Source: Haloarculaceae archaeon (GTDB lineage: Archaea; Halobacteriota; Halobacteria; Halobacteriales; Haloarculaceae). Taken from it: a DNA stretch of 12,383 bases. Position 1 is the first letter of the stretch. Each line of letters opens with the position of its first letter. Where the stretch lies: contig JAQCMX010000034.1 in NCBI GenBank assembly GCA_028274885.1, positions 1 through 12,383 on the forward strand, in the 5' to 3' direction. Made by a program: the position numbers and the translations under genes. Shown in pieces: positions 1-6,334 of this stretch. The notes under the pieces are model-generated. The model ran no database searches. It saw only the letters and a list, made by a program, of their open reading frames with translations, and was not told where the DNA came from.

Positions 1-233
1 AGCCCATTGGCCTGGGACTGTATCGAGCCAAATCGCTCCTCCCCGTCCGCAACGAGACACGCAGTCTCACCGCCTGCCACGATGGTCGTCGTCGCATCCG
101 CCCAGGCGACCCGCGGTTTTGGGAGTGCCCGCAACAGCGGGCGCAACTCCGTCGCGTCGATAGAACAACCACGGACGACCCCACCGTCGACGCCTTGTGT
201 CACCCCCCGTCCCTCGCCACGCGATGAGTTCAT
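1..233 (-). CDS. menF: Probable isochorismate synthase, N-terminus (partial, runs off the left edge)
   Basis: An open minus-strand frame starts at an ATG at 233 and stays open to base 1, giving 77 residues. The stretch PRVAWADATTTIVAGGETA followed by CLVADGEERFGSIQ resembles the N-terminal region of chorismate-binding enzymes of the MenF type, where a Trp-containing strand precedes a Gly-rich AGxGxA-like turn and a 'DRF' element. If correct, the enzyme converts chorismate to isochorismate in menaquinone synthesis, the main respiratory quinone route of haloarchaea. The catalytic chorismate-binding domain lies outside the window, so the assignment rests on about 45 residues. The first 22 residues are low in recognisable motifs, and a GTG at residue 11 is an alternative start. 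Anthranilate or aminodeoxychorismate synthase component I is the main alternative. A weak TATA-like element lies about 33-43 nt upstream. Confidence 0.55.
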   Translation of the reverse strand, partial: MNSSRGEGRGVTQGVDGGVVRGCSIDATELRPLLRALPKPRVAWADATTTIVAGGETACLVADGEERFGSIQSQANG

Positions 234-388
234 CTATCCTATTTTGGGACTCCTGACCTTTGAGCCTAACTATACTGACGATCCGATCTGATGCCGACTC
301 CCCGGAAGACACTGAGAGTTCGCGTGTACGTCGAGACGAACTGCCGGAGGTTTCCCGCCCGGATCTGCGAGACGACGGTGCGGATTTC

Positions 389-396
389 TTATAAGG
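389..396 (+). promoter_or_regulatory. TATA box of the glycosyltransferase gene
   Basis: The sequence TTATAAGG is centred about 26 nt before the GTG at 419. In archaea the transcript starts roughly 25 nt after the box centre, so the message is probably leaderless and begins at or next to the start codon. No Shine-Dalgarno sequence is visible, which agrees. Confidence 0.6.
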
Positions 397-418
397 CTGG
401 GGGTAGGTATAAGACTGT

Positions 419-1321
419 GTGGATCTTTCGGTTGTCGTACCGACACTGAACGCCCGGGATGAGCTCGGCGACTGTCTCTCAGCGCTGCAAAGACAGGTAC
501 CAGGGGCAGAGGTGATCGTAGTTAACGGGCCCTCGGCGGACGGAACGACGGGGATGGTGCAGAAACGGGGAGACGTGGACGTACTCGTTGAGATTGCAGA
601 TCGTACTATCAACGTGGCACGGAATGCTGGAATCGAGCGAGCGACCGGCACGAATATTGCACTGGTCAATCACACCCTCAGGGTAACGGCGGACTGGGCA
701 GAGGCGATGAGGTCGGGGCTGGACCGGACGGCGGTTGTGACCGGACCGACGTGGGCCGGCGGGGATGTGTCGGGCAGTGAGATCAAAAGCGAACGGAGAC
801 AGATCGCCGGCCGTGACGTAACCTATCTGAACCCAGGAAATGCTGTCTTCTACCGGGAAGTTTTGGACTCTCTCGATGGATTCGACGAGTATCTCAACGT
901 TGGCGGGACTCGTGACATCGCACACCGAATTGCGGCGACAGACTACGACGTTACCTGGGACGAGTCTATGGCGGTGAGATCCGAACTCACCGCTGATGGT
1001 GGCCAGCAACGGACGGATCGAGGGTGGAAATACCGGTCGCTGGCCTACCGACTCGTCAAAAATTATTACCTGAGGCCGACGGTCTTCCGGCGCCTGTGTG
1101 GGCACGCCGGCGCCGAGGCACTCGAGGAGTTCCGGAGCGTTGTGTGGGGTGATGGAACACCATCGAACTGGCTGGGGACGGGCCGGGATGTCTGTCTGAA
1201 TACCGTTCGTGGTATCAAAGACGGGTTCGGGGCGAGACGGCAGGACCGAGCTCCGCGGCGCAATCCAAACGGAATTACACAGCGGGCCGACCGGGCCGTG
1301 GCAGTCTATGACTGGCGGTGA
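419..1321 (+). CDS. Family 2 glycosyltransferase (GT-A fold), atypical DXD region
   Basis: This 300-residue protein begins with the GT2 signature SVVVPTLNARDEL (residues 4-16), followed by VIVVNGPSADGT (32-43) and NVARNAGIERATG (65-77), all typical of nucleotide-sugar binding in GT-A enzymes. It probably transfers a sugar from a nucleotide donor to a lipid carrier, glycan or protein. Where most GT2 enzymes carry a metal-binding DXD after the NxARN helix, this one reads ALVNHTL (81-87), so the acidic pair is absent. The acceptor-side motif around 156-172 reads DEYLNVGGTRDIAHRIA rather than the usual ED-type motif. There is no clear membrane segment. The GTG start is chosen because the core motif begins immediately and a TATA box sits 26 nt upstream. 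It converges on the next gene with a 20-bp gap. The donor and acceptor cannot be told from sequence. Confidence 0.85.
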   Translation: MDLSVVVPTLNARDELGDCLSALQRQVPGAEVIVVNGPSADGTTGMVQKRGDVDVLVEIADRTINVARNAGIERATGTNIALVNHTLRVTADWAEAMRSGLDRTAVVTGPTWAGGDVSGSEIKSERRQIAGRDVTYLNPGNAVFYREVLDSLDGFDEYLNVGGTRDIAHRIAATDYDVTWDESMAVRSELTADGGQQRTDRGWKYRSLAYRLVKNYYLRPTVFRRLCGHAGAEALEEFRSVVWGDGTPSNWLGTGRDVCLNTVRGIKDGFGARRQDRAPRRNPNGITQRADRAVAVYDWR

Positions 1322-1341
1322 CGGTGTTCGTCTGGGATCGG

Positions 1342-2148
1342 CTACCGTGCAACAGCGTCGATGACGCGAGAGATATTCTTTGAAAAGACCTTTCGCATGG
1401 CGTCCTGTGGGATATCGAGGGTCAGTATCTCCATTACCGCCACGTTGGGGTGGAAAGATGGGGCGCCGCTACCGAAGACGACCCGTGAAGGGTGTTCCAT
1501 GATTGCCTTTTCAAGCGGGTCCCGAAATCTGACGTAACTGGTCTCGAGATAACAGTTGTCGTGCTGATCCAACAGTTCGATCCCGTCCAGCATCTGTGAC
1601 CTGTCCAGAGAGTATCCGCCGAAGTGAGAGAGGATCAGCGGAAAGTCGTACGATAGAAGCGTCGCTTCGATTCGTTCGGGCGGGAAACCACGACCACCGT
1701 ACGTCAACACTGGCATATCGACATCTTCGAGTCTTCTGAGGACCTCCCCGTCGGGAAGCCCATCGCTTTGCGGATTGAGCATGAACGCCACAAACCGATC
1801 CTCATAGGCGTACTGTTCGATGTCGTCCGGCGAGGTGTGTTCCTCGGACCGGGACTGTGTCAGATTTATTATACGGCTGCCGGTTCCACCACCCGGATCT
1901 CGCACACCCTTGACACGGGCAACGGCGTGGAACGGTCGATCGACGGCCATTCGTGCGACGCCGTTGTTGGCCTTCAGGTAGCTTCCCTGCCTGTCCCCAG
2001 GCATGGTGAGAGCGCGAACGACGCCCGCCTGGTGTAACTCCCGTTCGATTTGCTCCGGGCCACCCTCCCCGCGCCGCCGTCGATTCCTTTCGGGTTCAAG
2101 CTGGACCTGGCTGTCGACGATTCGGAACCCATGCTCCAGTTCGAGCAT
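1342..2148 (-). CDS. Amidohydrolase-superfamily protein with a depleted metal site
   Basis: This 268-residue protein has the layout of the amidohydrolase_2 TIM-barrel family: an N-terminal strand (HGFRIVDSQVQLEP, 6-19), LILSHFGG (171-178), a strand with ETSYVRFRDPLEKA (202-215), VVFGSGAPSFHPN (223-235) and a C-terminal FSKNISRVIDA. Catalytic members use His-x-His on strand 1, further His residues on later strands and a final Asp. Here strand 1 has Gln-Val-Gln, the PVLTYGG strand (146-152) has Tyr150 where His is common, and the final motif is FGSGAP instead of FGSDxP. Only His175 clearly remains. It may be a non-metal or non-catalytic relative, or use another chemistry; I believe haloarchaeal homologues already depart partly from the classical site. 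The ATG at 2148 has a TATA-like element 25-30 nt upstream. The gene is divergent from the thermosome. Its substrate is unknown. Confidence 0.75.
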   Translation of the reverse strand: MLELEHGFRIVDSQVQLEPERNRRRRGEGGPEQIERELHQAGVVRALTMPGDRQGSYLKANNGVARMAVDRPFHAVARVKGVRDPGGGTGSRIINLTQSRSEEHTSPDDIEQYAYEDRFVAFMLNPQSDGLPDGEVLRRLEDVDMPVLTYGGRGFPPERIEATLLSYDFPLILSHFGGYSLDRSQMLDGIELLDQHDNCYLETSYVRFRDPLEKAIMEHPSRVVFGSGAPSFHPNVAVMEILTLDIPQDAMRKVFSKNISRVIDAVAR

Positions 2149-2172
2149 CTGTATATATGTTTATATTCGAGG

Positions 2173-2178
2173 GTATAG
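2173..2178 (-). promoter_or_regulatory. TATA-like box of the amidohydrolase-like gene
   Basis: On the minus strand this reads within CACTATACCC, 25-30 nt before the ATG at 2148, the distance expected for a leaderless transcript. Further AT-rich stretches lie nearer the start (2150-2168), but they are too close for normal TBP spacing. It shares a 110-bp divergent region with the thermosome promoter. Confidence 0.45.
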
Positions 2179-2214
2179 TGTACTGCGTTTTTGGGGTCGT
2201 ACCGAGTAGCAATA

Positions 2215-2222
2215 TTTATATA
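2215..2222 (+). promoter_or_regulatory. Thermosome TATA box
   Basis: The sequence is TTTATATA, a match to the archaeal box A consensus. Transcription should start near 2243-2248, leaving a leader of about 11-16 nt before the ATG at 2259. Haloarchaeal chaperonin genes are generally heat-shock induced, but I cannot point to a specific heat-shock element here. Confidence 0.65.
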
Positions 2223-2245
2223 GAACCGCAAACGATTATCTTAAC

Positions 2246-2249
2246 GAGG
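2246..2249 (+). promoter_or_regulatory. Shine-Dalgarno sequence deciding the thermosome start
   Basis: GAGG lies 9 nt before the ATG at 2259. It complements the anti-SD at the 16S 3' end and, with the TATA box at 2215-2222, selects this ATG over an in-frame ATG at 2157 that precedes the promoter. Confidence 0.55.
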
Positions 2250-2258
2250 AAATCAACA

Positions 2259-3842
2259 ATGTCACAATCTGGCCAGCGACGCACGGGTGGACAGCCTCTG
2301 TTCATTTTGAGTGAGGATACGGAGCGGACAGAGGGCGACGACGCACAGTCATCGAATATCACTGCAGGCAAGGCTGTAAGCCAGTCGGTACGCACAACAC
2401 TAGGTCCACGAGGGATGGACAAGATGCTTGTCTCCGACGACGGGGATGTCGTGATCACAAACGACGGGGCGACGATCCTCGACGAGATGGATATCGAACA
2501 TCCGGCAGCGCAGATGCTCGTCGAGGTTGCAGAGACACAGGAAGAGGAGGTTGGCGATGGAACCACAACGGCCTCGATTCTGGCGGGCGAACTGTTGAAA
2601 AACGCAGAGAGTCTGCTCGACGACGAAGTGCACCCGACGACTATCGTCGAGGGGTATCACGAGGCGGCGCGGCTGGCCAAGGAATCCATAGCGGAGGGCG
2701 TCGTCGCCGGTGACCTCGAGGACGAACAGCTCGTGCAGGTCGCCGAATCGAGCATGACCGGGAAGGGTACCGGCGACGTTGCTGCGACCGATCTGGCCGA
2801 AACTGTCGTAGACACAATCCGGGCTGTTCGTGACGGCGAGGAGGTACAGCGAGACGACATCGCGATCCATACGAGGGTGGGCGGCGCATCGAGCGCGACA
2901 GAACTGATCGAGGGCGTCATCGTCGACGAGGAACCAGCTCACGGCAACATGCCGCGGTCGGTCGAGGACGCAGCAATCGCTGCGCTGGATGCTGATCTTG
3001 AGATCAAAGAGAGCAACATCGATGCCGAGTACGAGGTAACTGACGTCGATCAGTTCAACGCCGCCCTCGAGGCCGAGGAGGAGCAGCTACGTGGCTACGC
3101 GGATGAAATCGCGGCAACCGGTGCAGACGTCGTGTTCGTCGACGGTGACATCGAGGATCAGGTCGGAACCTATCTTGCAGAGCACGGTATCCTTGCCTTC
3201 GAAGATATCGACGGCGACGATCTCACCGACGTCTGTGCGGTAACCGGTGCGAGTCGGGTCGGCTCTGTCGAGACACTCGAGGAAGACGATCTGGGCGAAG
3301 CGGATGCAACAGAGGTCGAAAAACACGACGACGACGAACACGTCGTTGTCGAAGGTGGGGCTGCGGCGAAAGCTGTGACCATCTTCGCCCGGGGGGGGAC
3401 CGAACACGTGGTCGACGAACTCGAACGGGCGCTGAGTGACGCACTCGATGTCGTTACGGCATCCATAGCGTCCGGCGGTGTCGTCCCCGGTGCTGGCGCG
3501 ACGGAAATACAGATAGCAAACTACGTTCGCGAGAACGCAGCTGGCGTAGAAGGGCGCAAACAGTTGGCTGTCGAGGCCTTCGCCGACGCTGTGGACGTGA
3601 TCCCGCGAACGCTGGCTGAAAACACCGGTCTCGATCCGATCGATGCGCTCGTCGACCTCCGAGCGGAACACGACGCGGGGAACGCCTACGGCCTCATCAG
3701 CGAGGGCCAGACGGGTGTCGTCGACGACCCGATCGAACACGGCGTGCTCGACCCCGCTGCTGTCAAACGCGAGGCCGTCGAGAGCGCGAACGAGGCCGCG
3801 ACCATGATCGTCCGCATCGACGACGTCATCGCCTCCAATTAA
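2259..3842 (+). CDS. ths: Thermosome subunit (group II chaperonin), tail-less
   Basis: This is a 527-residue archaeal group II chaperonin subunit, which assembles into double rings and folds cytosolic proteins using ATP and a built-in lid. The equatorial ATP-binding motifs are present: TLGPRGMDKMLV (47-58), ITNDGATIL (66-74), GDGTTT (99-104) and SMTGKG (165-170). The C-terminal equatorial half has the ERALSDALDVV segment (389-399, with the conserved Asp), GGVVPGAGATEI (406-417), RTLAENTGLDPID (450-462) and a closing IDDVIASN. The usual PGGGA is PGAGA here. The protein ends directly after the last equatorial helix and lacks the Gly-Gly-Met-rich tail found on many haloarchaeal subunits, so it resembles the shorter paralogue type. 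The apical region (about 200-360) is very acidic. The ATG at 2259 is supported by the SD sequence and TATA box. It is monocistronic, divergent from the amidohydrolase-like gene. Confidence 0.95.
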   Translation: MSQSGQRRTGGQPLFILSEDTERTEGDDAQSSNITAGKAVSQSVRTTLGPRGMDKMLVSDDGDVVITNDGATILDEMDIEHPAAQMLVEVAETQEEEVGDGTTTASILAGELLKNAESLLDDEVHPTTIVEGYHEAARLAKESIAEGVVAGDLEDEQLVQVAESSMTGKGTGDVAATDLAETVVDTIRAVRDGEEVQRDDIAIHTRVGGASSATELIEGVIVDEEPAHGNMPRSVEDAAIAALDADLEIKESNIDAEYEVTDVDQFNAALEAEEEQLRGYADEIAATGADVVFVDGDIEDQVGTYLAEHGILAFEDIDGDDLTDVCAVTGASRVGSVETLEEDDLGEADATEVEKHDDDEHVVVEGGAAAKAVTIFARGGTEHVVDELERALSDALDVVTASIASGGVVPGAGATEIQIANYVRENAAGVEGRKQLAVEAFADAVDVIPRTLAENTGLDPIDALVDLRAEHDAGNAYGLISEGQTGVVDDPIEHGVLDPAAVKREAVESANEAATMIVRIDDVIASN

Positions 3843-3885
3843 ACGTCGGCCACAGGTGGCGTCGCTCCGGACAACCGAGTCGAAT

Positions 3886-3895
3886 CCTTTTAGAG
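3886..3895 (+). promoter_or_regulatory. Putative TATA element of the S17e gene
   Basis: CCTTTTAGAG lies about 28-37 nt before the ATG at 3923, in the 80-bp gap after the thermosome. The match is weak, but it is the only T/A-rich element at a workable distance. Confidence 0.35.
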
Positions 3896-3922
3896 GGAGA
3901 CCCGGTTACGTATGGGCAAGAG

Positions 3923-4117
3923 ATGGCTATCAAGCCAGCATACGTCAAAAAGACCGGCCGTATCCTGATGGAGCGGTATCCCGACGCCTGGGGACAGGAC
4001 TTCGAGCACAACAAGGAACTCGTACAGGAGCTTACGAACATCGAATCGAAGTCTGTCCGCAACCGGATCGCAGGATACGTCACCCGGAAGGAAGGCGTCC
4101 CCGGGGCAAAAGCCTGA
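3923..4117 (+). CDS. rps17e: 30S ribosomal protein S17e
   Basis: This 64-residue protein matches archaeal S17e over its whole length: the conserved start AIKPAYVKKTGRILMERYPD, then FEHNKELV (27-34) and the IxSKxVRNRIAGYVTR core (40-55). It is a component of the small ribosomal subunit found in archaea and eukaryotes but not bacteria. The length is normal for archaeal S17e. The ATG at 3923 is fixed by the conserved N-terminus; an ATG at 3912 is in another frame. The downstream convergent gene stops only 6 bp beyond this stop codon, so transcripts from the two strands probably overlap at their 3' ends. Confidence 0.96.
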   Translation: MAIKPAYVKKTGRILMERYPDAWGQDFEHNKELVQELTNIESKSVRNRIAGYVTRKEGVPGAKA

Positions 4118-4123
4118 CCGATA

Positions 4124-4483
4124 TTACCCCTCCAGATTCTCCAGTAGCTTTTCTAGACGACCGTCACCCCGGAGGGCATCGACAACGACCGCGGGGTCGG
4201 TTTCGAGCTCATACCGAGGGCGGCCCTTACCGGTCACTGAGGTCGACGGCTGTGTCTCGTTCACATAGGAGTGGGCACCGAGTGCGTTTAGCGCGCGGAT
4301 GACGTCACGTTCGGTTGGCTCTCCGGTCAGCTCAGTGTCGACGTTCTCAAGTTGCTTCCGGACCCGGCCTTTGATACCGAGCGACTCTACCGGTGTCACC
4401 CCCTCAATTTCGGCCGCAACGATACTCGTCAGTGCAACTCGCTGTAACAGCGAAAGTCCGTCGACGGTGACACCATCGCTCAT
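4124..4483 (-). CDS. Small haloarchaeal protein, winged-helix-like
   Basis: This 119-residue protein has no family name I can give with certainty. It opens with helical sequence (LSLLQRVALTSIVAAEIEG, 10-28), continues with two helical segments (ESLGIKGRVRKQLENV, 33-48, and TERDVIRALNALGA, 57-70) and then GKGRPRYELETDPAVVVDAL (85-104). The last part resembles the wing of winged-helix DNA-binding proteins, where a 'GRPxYxL' strand follows the recognition helix. That suggests a DNA-binding or regulatory role but does not prove it. I place the start at the ATG at 4483; a longer version from a TTG at 4507 would begin inside the likely TATA element (4505-4512). It faces S17e tail to tail and is divergent from the SDR gene. 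Confidence 0.75.
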   Translation of the reverse strand: MSDGVTVDGLSLLQRVALTSIVAAEIEGVTPVESLGIKGRVRKQLENVDTELTGEPTERDVIRALNALGAHSYVNETQPSTSVTGKGRPRYELETDPAVVVDALRGDGRLEKLLENLEG

Positions 4484-4504
4484 ACCCCATCCTGACAGAC
4501 CGGA

Positions 4505-4512
4505 CAAAATAG
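4505..4512 (-). promoter_or_regulatory. TATA box of the winged-helix-like gene
   Basis: On the minus strand this reads CTATTTTG, 22-29 nt before the ATG at 4483. It supports a leaderless transcript and argues against the upstream TTG start. Confidence 0.5.
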
Positions 4513-4575
4513 GCTTTGCGTTACTCCCGAAAGGGAACCGAACACACTTTGACCCCTGGGTGTCGTGGCACAGGT

Positions 4576-5427
4576 ATGGATCTCATCGTCACAGGGGGAC
4601 TCGGTAGCTCCGGGACGTGGATCGTGGATCGACTCGCAGGAAAACACGACGTGGTTTGTCTGGACCACGAACGCCCGCGAGACGGTGGGTGCGACGATGT
4701 CGACTACCGCGCGGTCGATCTGACAGACACCGGTGCGGTCTTCGATATTCTCACCGCACAGGAACCGGACGCCGTCGTCCACTGGGCCGCGATCCCCGTC
4801 GAGGGAACACACGCCGGGACCGAACTGTACCGGAACAACACACTCGCTGCACACAACGTGCTCACGGCCGCAGGTCGCGTCGGTGCGGACATCGTCCAAG
4901 CGTCCTCCGATGGCGCCTATGGCTTTTTTTTCGCTGCGGAGCCACCTGTGCCGGACGAACTACCAGTTACCGAGAGCCACACCTTGCGTCCGGAGGGGTC
5001 ATACGGGCTCTCGAAGGTCGTCACCGAGGAGATCGGCAAGATGGTCACACGACGGGACCCTGTCAGTGTTGCGTCACTGCGCCCGTCGTGGATTCAATTC
5101 CCCGAGGCCTACCCCTGTCGGGAGTCGGAGTACGTCGAAAACCCGGATGCCGGCGCCGGCAACTACTGGTCGTACGTCGACGTGCGCGATGTGGTCGACA
5201 TGGTCGAGGCAGCACTTGACGCCAACTTCGATGGCCACGAGGCGTTCAATTGCGTGGCTTCGGACAACGCTCTCGGGGGGCCACTGCAGACGTTGATGCG
5301 CGAACATGTCGGTGGAGTTCCCGACAACGTGACCGTCGAGGGCGACTCCACCGCGTTTGCCACGGCGAAGGCACGACGAATGCTCGGCTGGGAGCCAACC
5401 CGTTCCTGGAAAGATGTCGTGGCCTGA
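4576..5427 (+). CDS. NAD-dependent epimerase/dehydratase family protein (extended SDR)
   Basis: This 283-residue protein is an extended short-chain dehydrogenase/reductase. The Rossmann motif TGGLGSSG is at 6-13, an acidic residue (Asp30 in CLDHE) at the end of strand 2 favours NAD(H), and VDL is at 47-49. HWAAIP (69-74) matches the fourth-strand motif, QASSDGAYG (108-116) carries the catalytic Ser, and the active-site pair YGLSK gives Tyr143 and Lys147. Late motifs SYVDVRDVVDMVEAAL (199-214) and RRMLGWEPTRSW (267-278) are typical of sugar-nucleotide epimerases and dehydratases. The substrate is probably a nucleotide sugar, but none can be named; no sugar gene cluster surrounds it. The ATG at 4576 starts one residue before the first strand; an in-frame ATG at 4516 adds 20 unconserved residues. 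A run of eight T (4923-4930) encodes the FFF after AYG, and the frame is intact across it. Confidence 0.9.
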   Translation: MDLIVTGGLGSSGTWIVDRLAGKHDVVCLDHERPRDGGCDDVDYRAVDLTDTGAVFDILTAQEPDAVVHWAAIPVEGTHAGTELYRNNTLAAHNVLTAAGRVGADIVQASSDGAYGFFFAAEPPVPDELPVTESHTLRPEGSYGLSKVVTEEIGKMVTRRDPVSVASLRPSWIQFPEAYPCRESEYVENPDAGAGNYWSYVDVRDVVDMVEAALDANFDGHEAFNCVASDNALGGPLQTLMREHVGGVPDNVTVEGDSTAFATAKARRMLGWEPTRSWKDVVA

Positions 5428-5555
5428 GAACCGCCGAACGACCGTCCTACGACCCCCTCGTTGCCTGATTGACACCACGAGACCCCTCGGTGTGGTACCC
5501 GTGCTTGGCTGTGTGGTCCCAACACGTTGTGTCCCGTTGGGGTGTACTGCCCGGC
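5428..5555. terminator. Convergent intergenic gap with imperfect stem-loops
   Basis: This 128-bp gap lies between two genes that face each other. It contains a bulged stem (ACCACGAG near 5473 pairing with CTCGGTGTGGT near 5486) and a second stem of CCCAAC (5518-5523) with GTTGGG (5536-5541). No long T-run follows either one, so they are weak candidates for transcription termination or transcript stability. I see no gene here. Confidence 0.25.
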
Positions 5556-6131
5556 TTACCAGTCGTGGTCGATATACGCCTCATCGCGCCGGTCGCTGAT
5601 CAGGTTGACAGCTGCCTTTGCGCCATCACCGATGGCTACTGAGGTTTGATACTCCCACGTGTTTGCCAGCCCGGCAACGAACATATTATCAGTTGCCCGA
5701 TTCGCCTCGTCTGTCTCAATATGCTGTTCCATCGTGAACTCCCCCTCCCGACCACTTACAAATTCGAGCTCGTCACGCAACGGTTCCAGAAAGTCGAACT
5801 CACTGGCCGTCGCAACGATCACACGTTCGGTGGTATGTGTCTCAGCGGTGTCAGTCGTGGCGGTAAATGGCCCCGGCGTGTCCTCTCGCGTAAGATTAGT
5901 CACTGTCGTGTCTTTGATTTCGCCACCCAGCGACCGAACCCGTTCGCTGCCGGTATCGATAATCTCGTCACCGGCAATCTGCTCCCTGGTAACCAAATTT
6001 TGGATCTTGTCAGTGCTACACACTAACGGCTCGTCGCCACTCAGCACAAGCGTGTCTAACCCAGCCTTTGCGGTGAACACGGCTGCTTGGAGTCCGGCTA
6101 CCCCACCGCCAATCACGAGTACCTCACGCAT
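5556..6131 (-). CDS. Compact FAD-dependent oxidoreductase (thioredoxin-reductase-like fold)
   Basis: A 191-residue flavoprotein. The dinucleotide-binding motif VIGGGVAGLQAA (6-17) opens the protein. An internal RVIVATAS strand (103-110) and the C-terminal NMFVAGLANTWEYQTSVAIG and DGAKAAVNLI segments (149-178) are the FAD-closing motifs of pyridine-nucleotide-disulphide oxidoreductases. Thioredoxin reductases have about 300 residues with a separate NADPH domain and a CxxC pair; here both are missing, and the usual AAGD is AGLA. It is therefore a single-domain relative whose electron donor and acceptor are unknown. The ATG at 6131 starts one strand before the Gly motif; an ATG at 6158 (MTVDTLRGG) is an alternative, and neither has a strong TATA box. 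A TnpB-element end lies about 140 bp upstream, so the native promoter may have been altered by that insertion. It converges on the SDR gene. Confidence 0.8.
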   Translation of the reverse strand: MREVLVIGGGVAGLQAAVFTAKAGLDTLVLSGDEPLVCSTDKIQNLVTREQIAGDEIIDTGSERVRSLGGEIKDTTVTNLTREDTPGPFTATTDTAETHTTERVIVATASEFDFLEPLRDELEFVSGREGEFTMEQHIETDEANRATDNMFVAGLANTWEYQTSVAIGDGAKAAVNLISDRRDEAYIDHDW

Positions 6132-6234
6132 ACCACCGCGTAGGGTGTCAACAGTCATTACGCTTCGGGCAGTGCTGTACTTGTACCTTCGATCTTGCAT
6201 GCGGCCCCCGACAGGAATCGGGTAGACAGAGCCT

Positions 6235-6273
6235 GTGACACTTTCGGTGACACATTCTGTGTATACAGTGACC
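6235..6273. repeat. Short GTGAC direct repeats at the element flank
   Basis: GTGACAC occurs at 6235-6241 and 6247-6253, with GTGACC at 6268-6273. They lie between the FAD gene and the right end of the tnpB remnant. They could be a regulator site or chance; spacing of 12 and 21 nt is irregular. Confidence 0.25.
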
Positions 6274-6293
6274 TCCTCCTCGCCGTGAACAGA

Positions 6294-6312
6294 GCGGGAT
6301 CGGAGATCCCGC
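6294..6312 (-). ncRNA. Right-end hairpin, probable 3' part of a TnpB guide-type (omega/sot) RNA
   Basis: GCGGGATC (6294-6301) and GATCCCGC (6305-6312) form a perfect 8-bp stem with a 3-nt loop, 22 bp beyond the tnpB stop. In IS200/IS605 elements the RNA that guides TnpB overlaps the 3' end of the gene and the right end, and Halobacterium is known to make such sense-overlapping transcripts. The hairpin and G-rich end survive here although the protein is truncated. The call is by position and structure only; expression is not shown. Confidence 0.45.
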
Positions 6313-6334
6313 AAGCGTTGGGATATTTGCCGGT

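Noticed and set aside
67..669. 200-residue minus-strand frame across the first intergenic region
   Set aside because: It overlaps both the glycosyltransferase and the probable menF start in other frames, is Ser/Arg/Thr-rich without motifs, and has no promoter.
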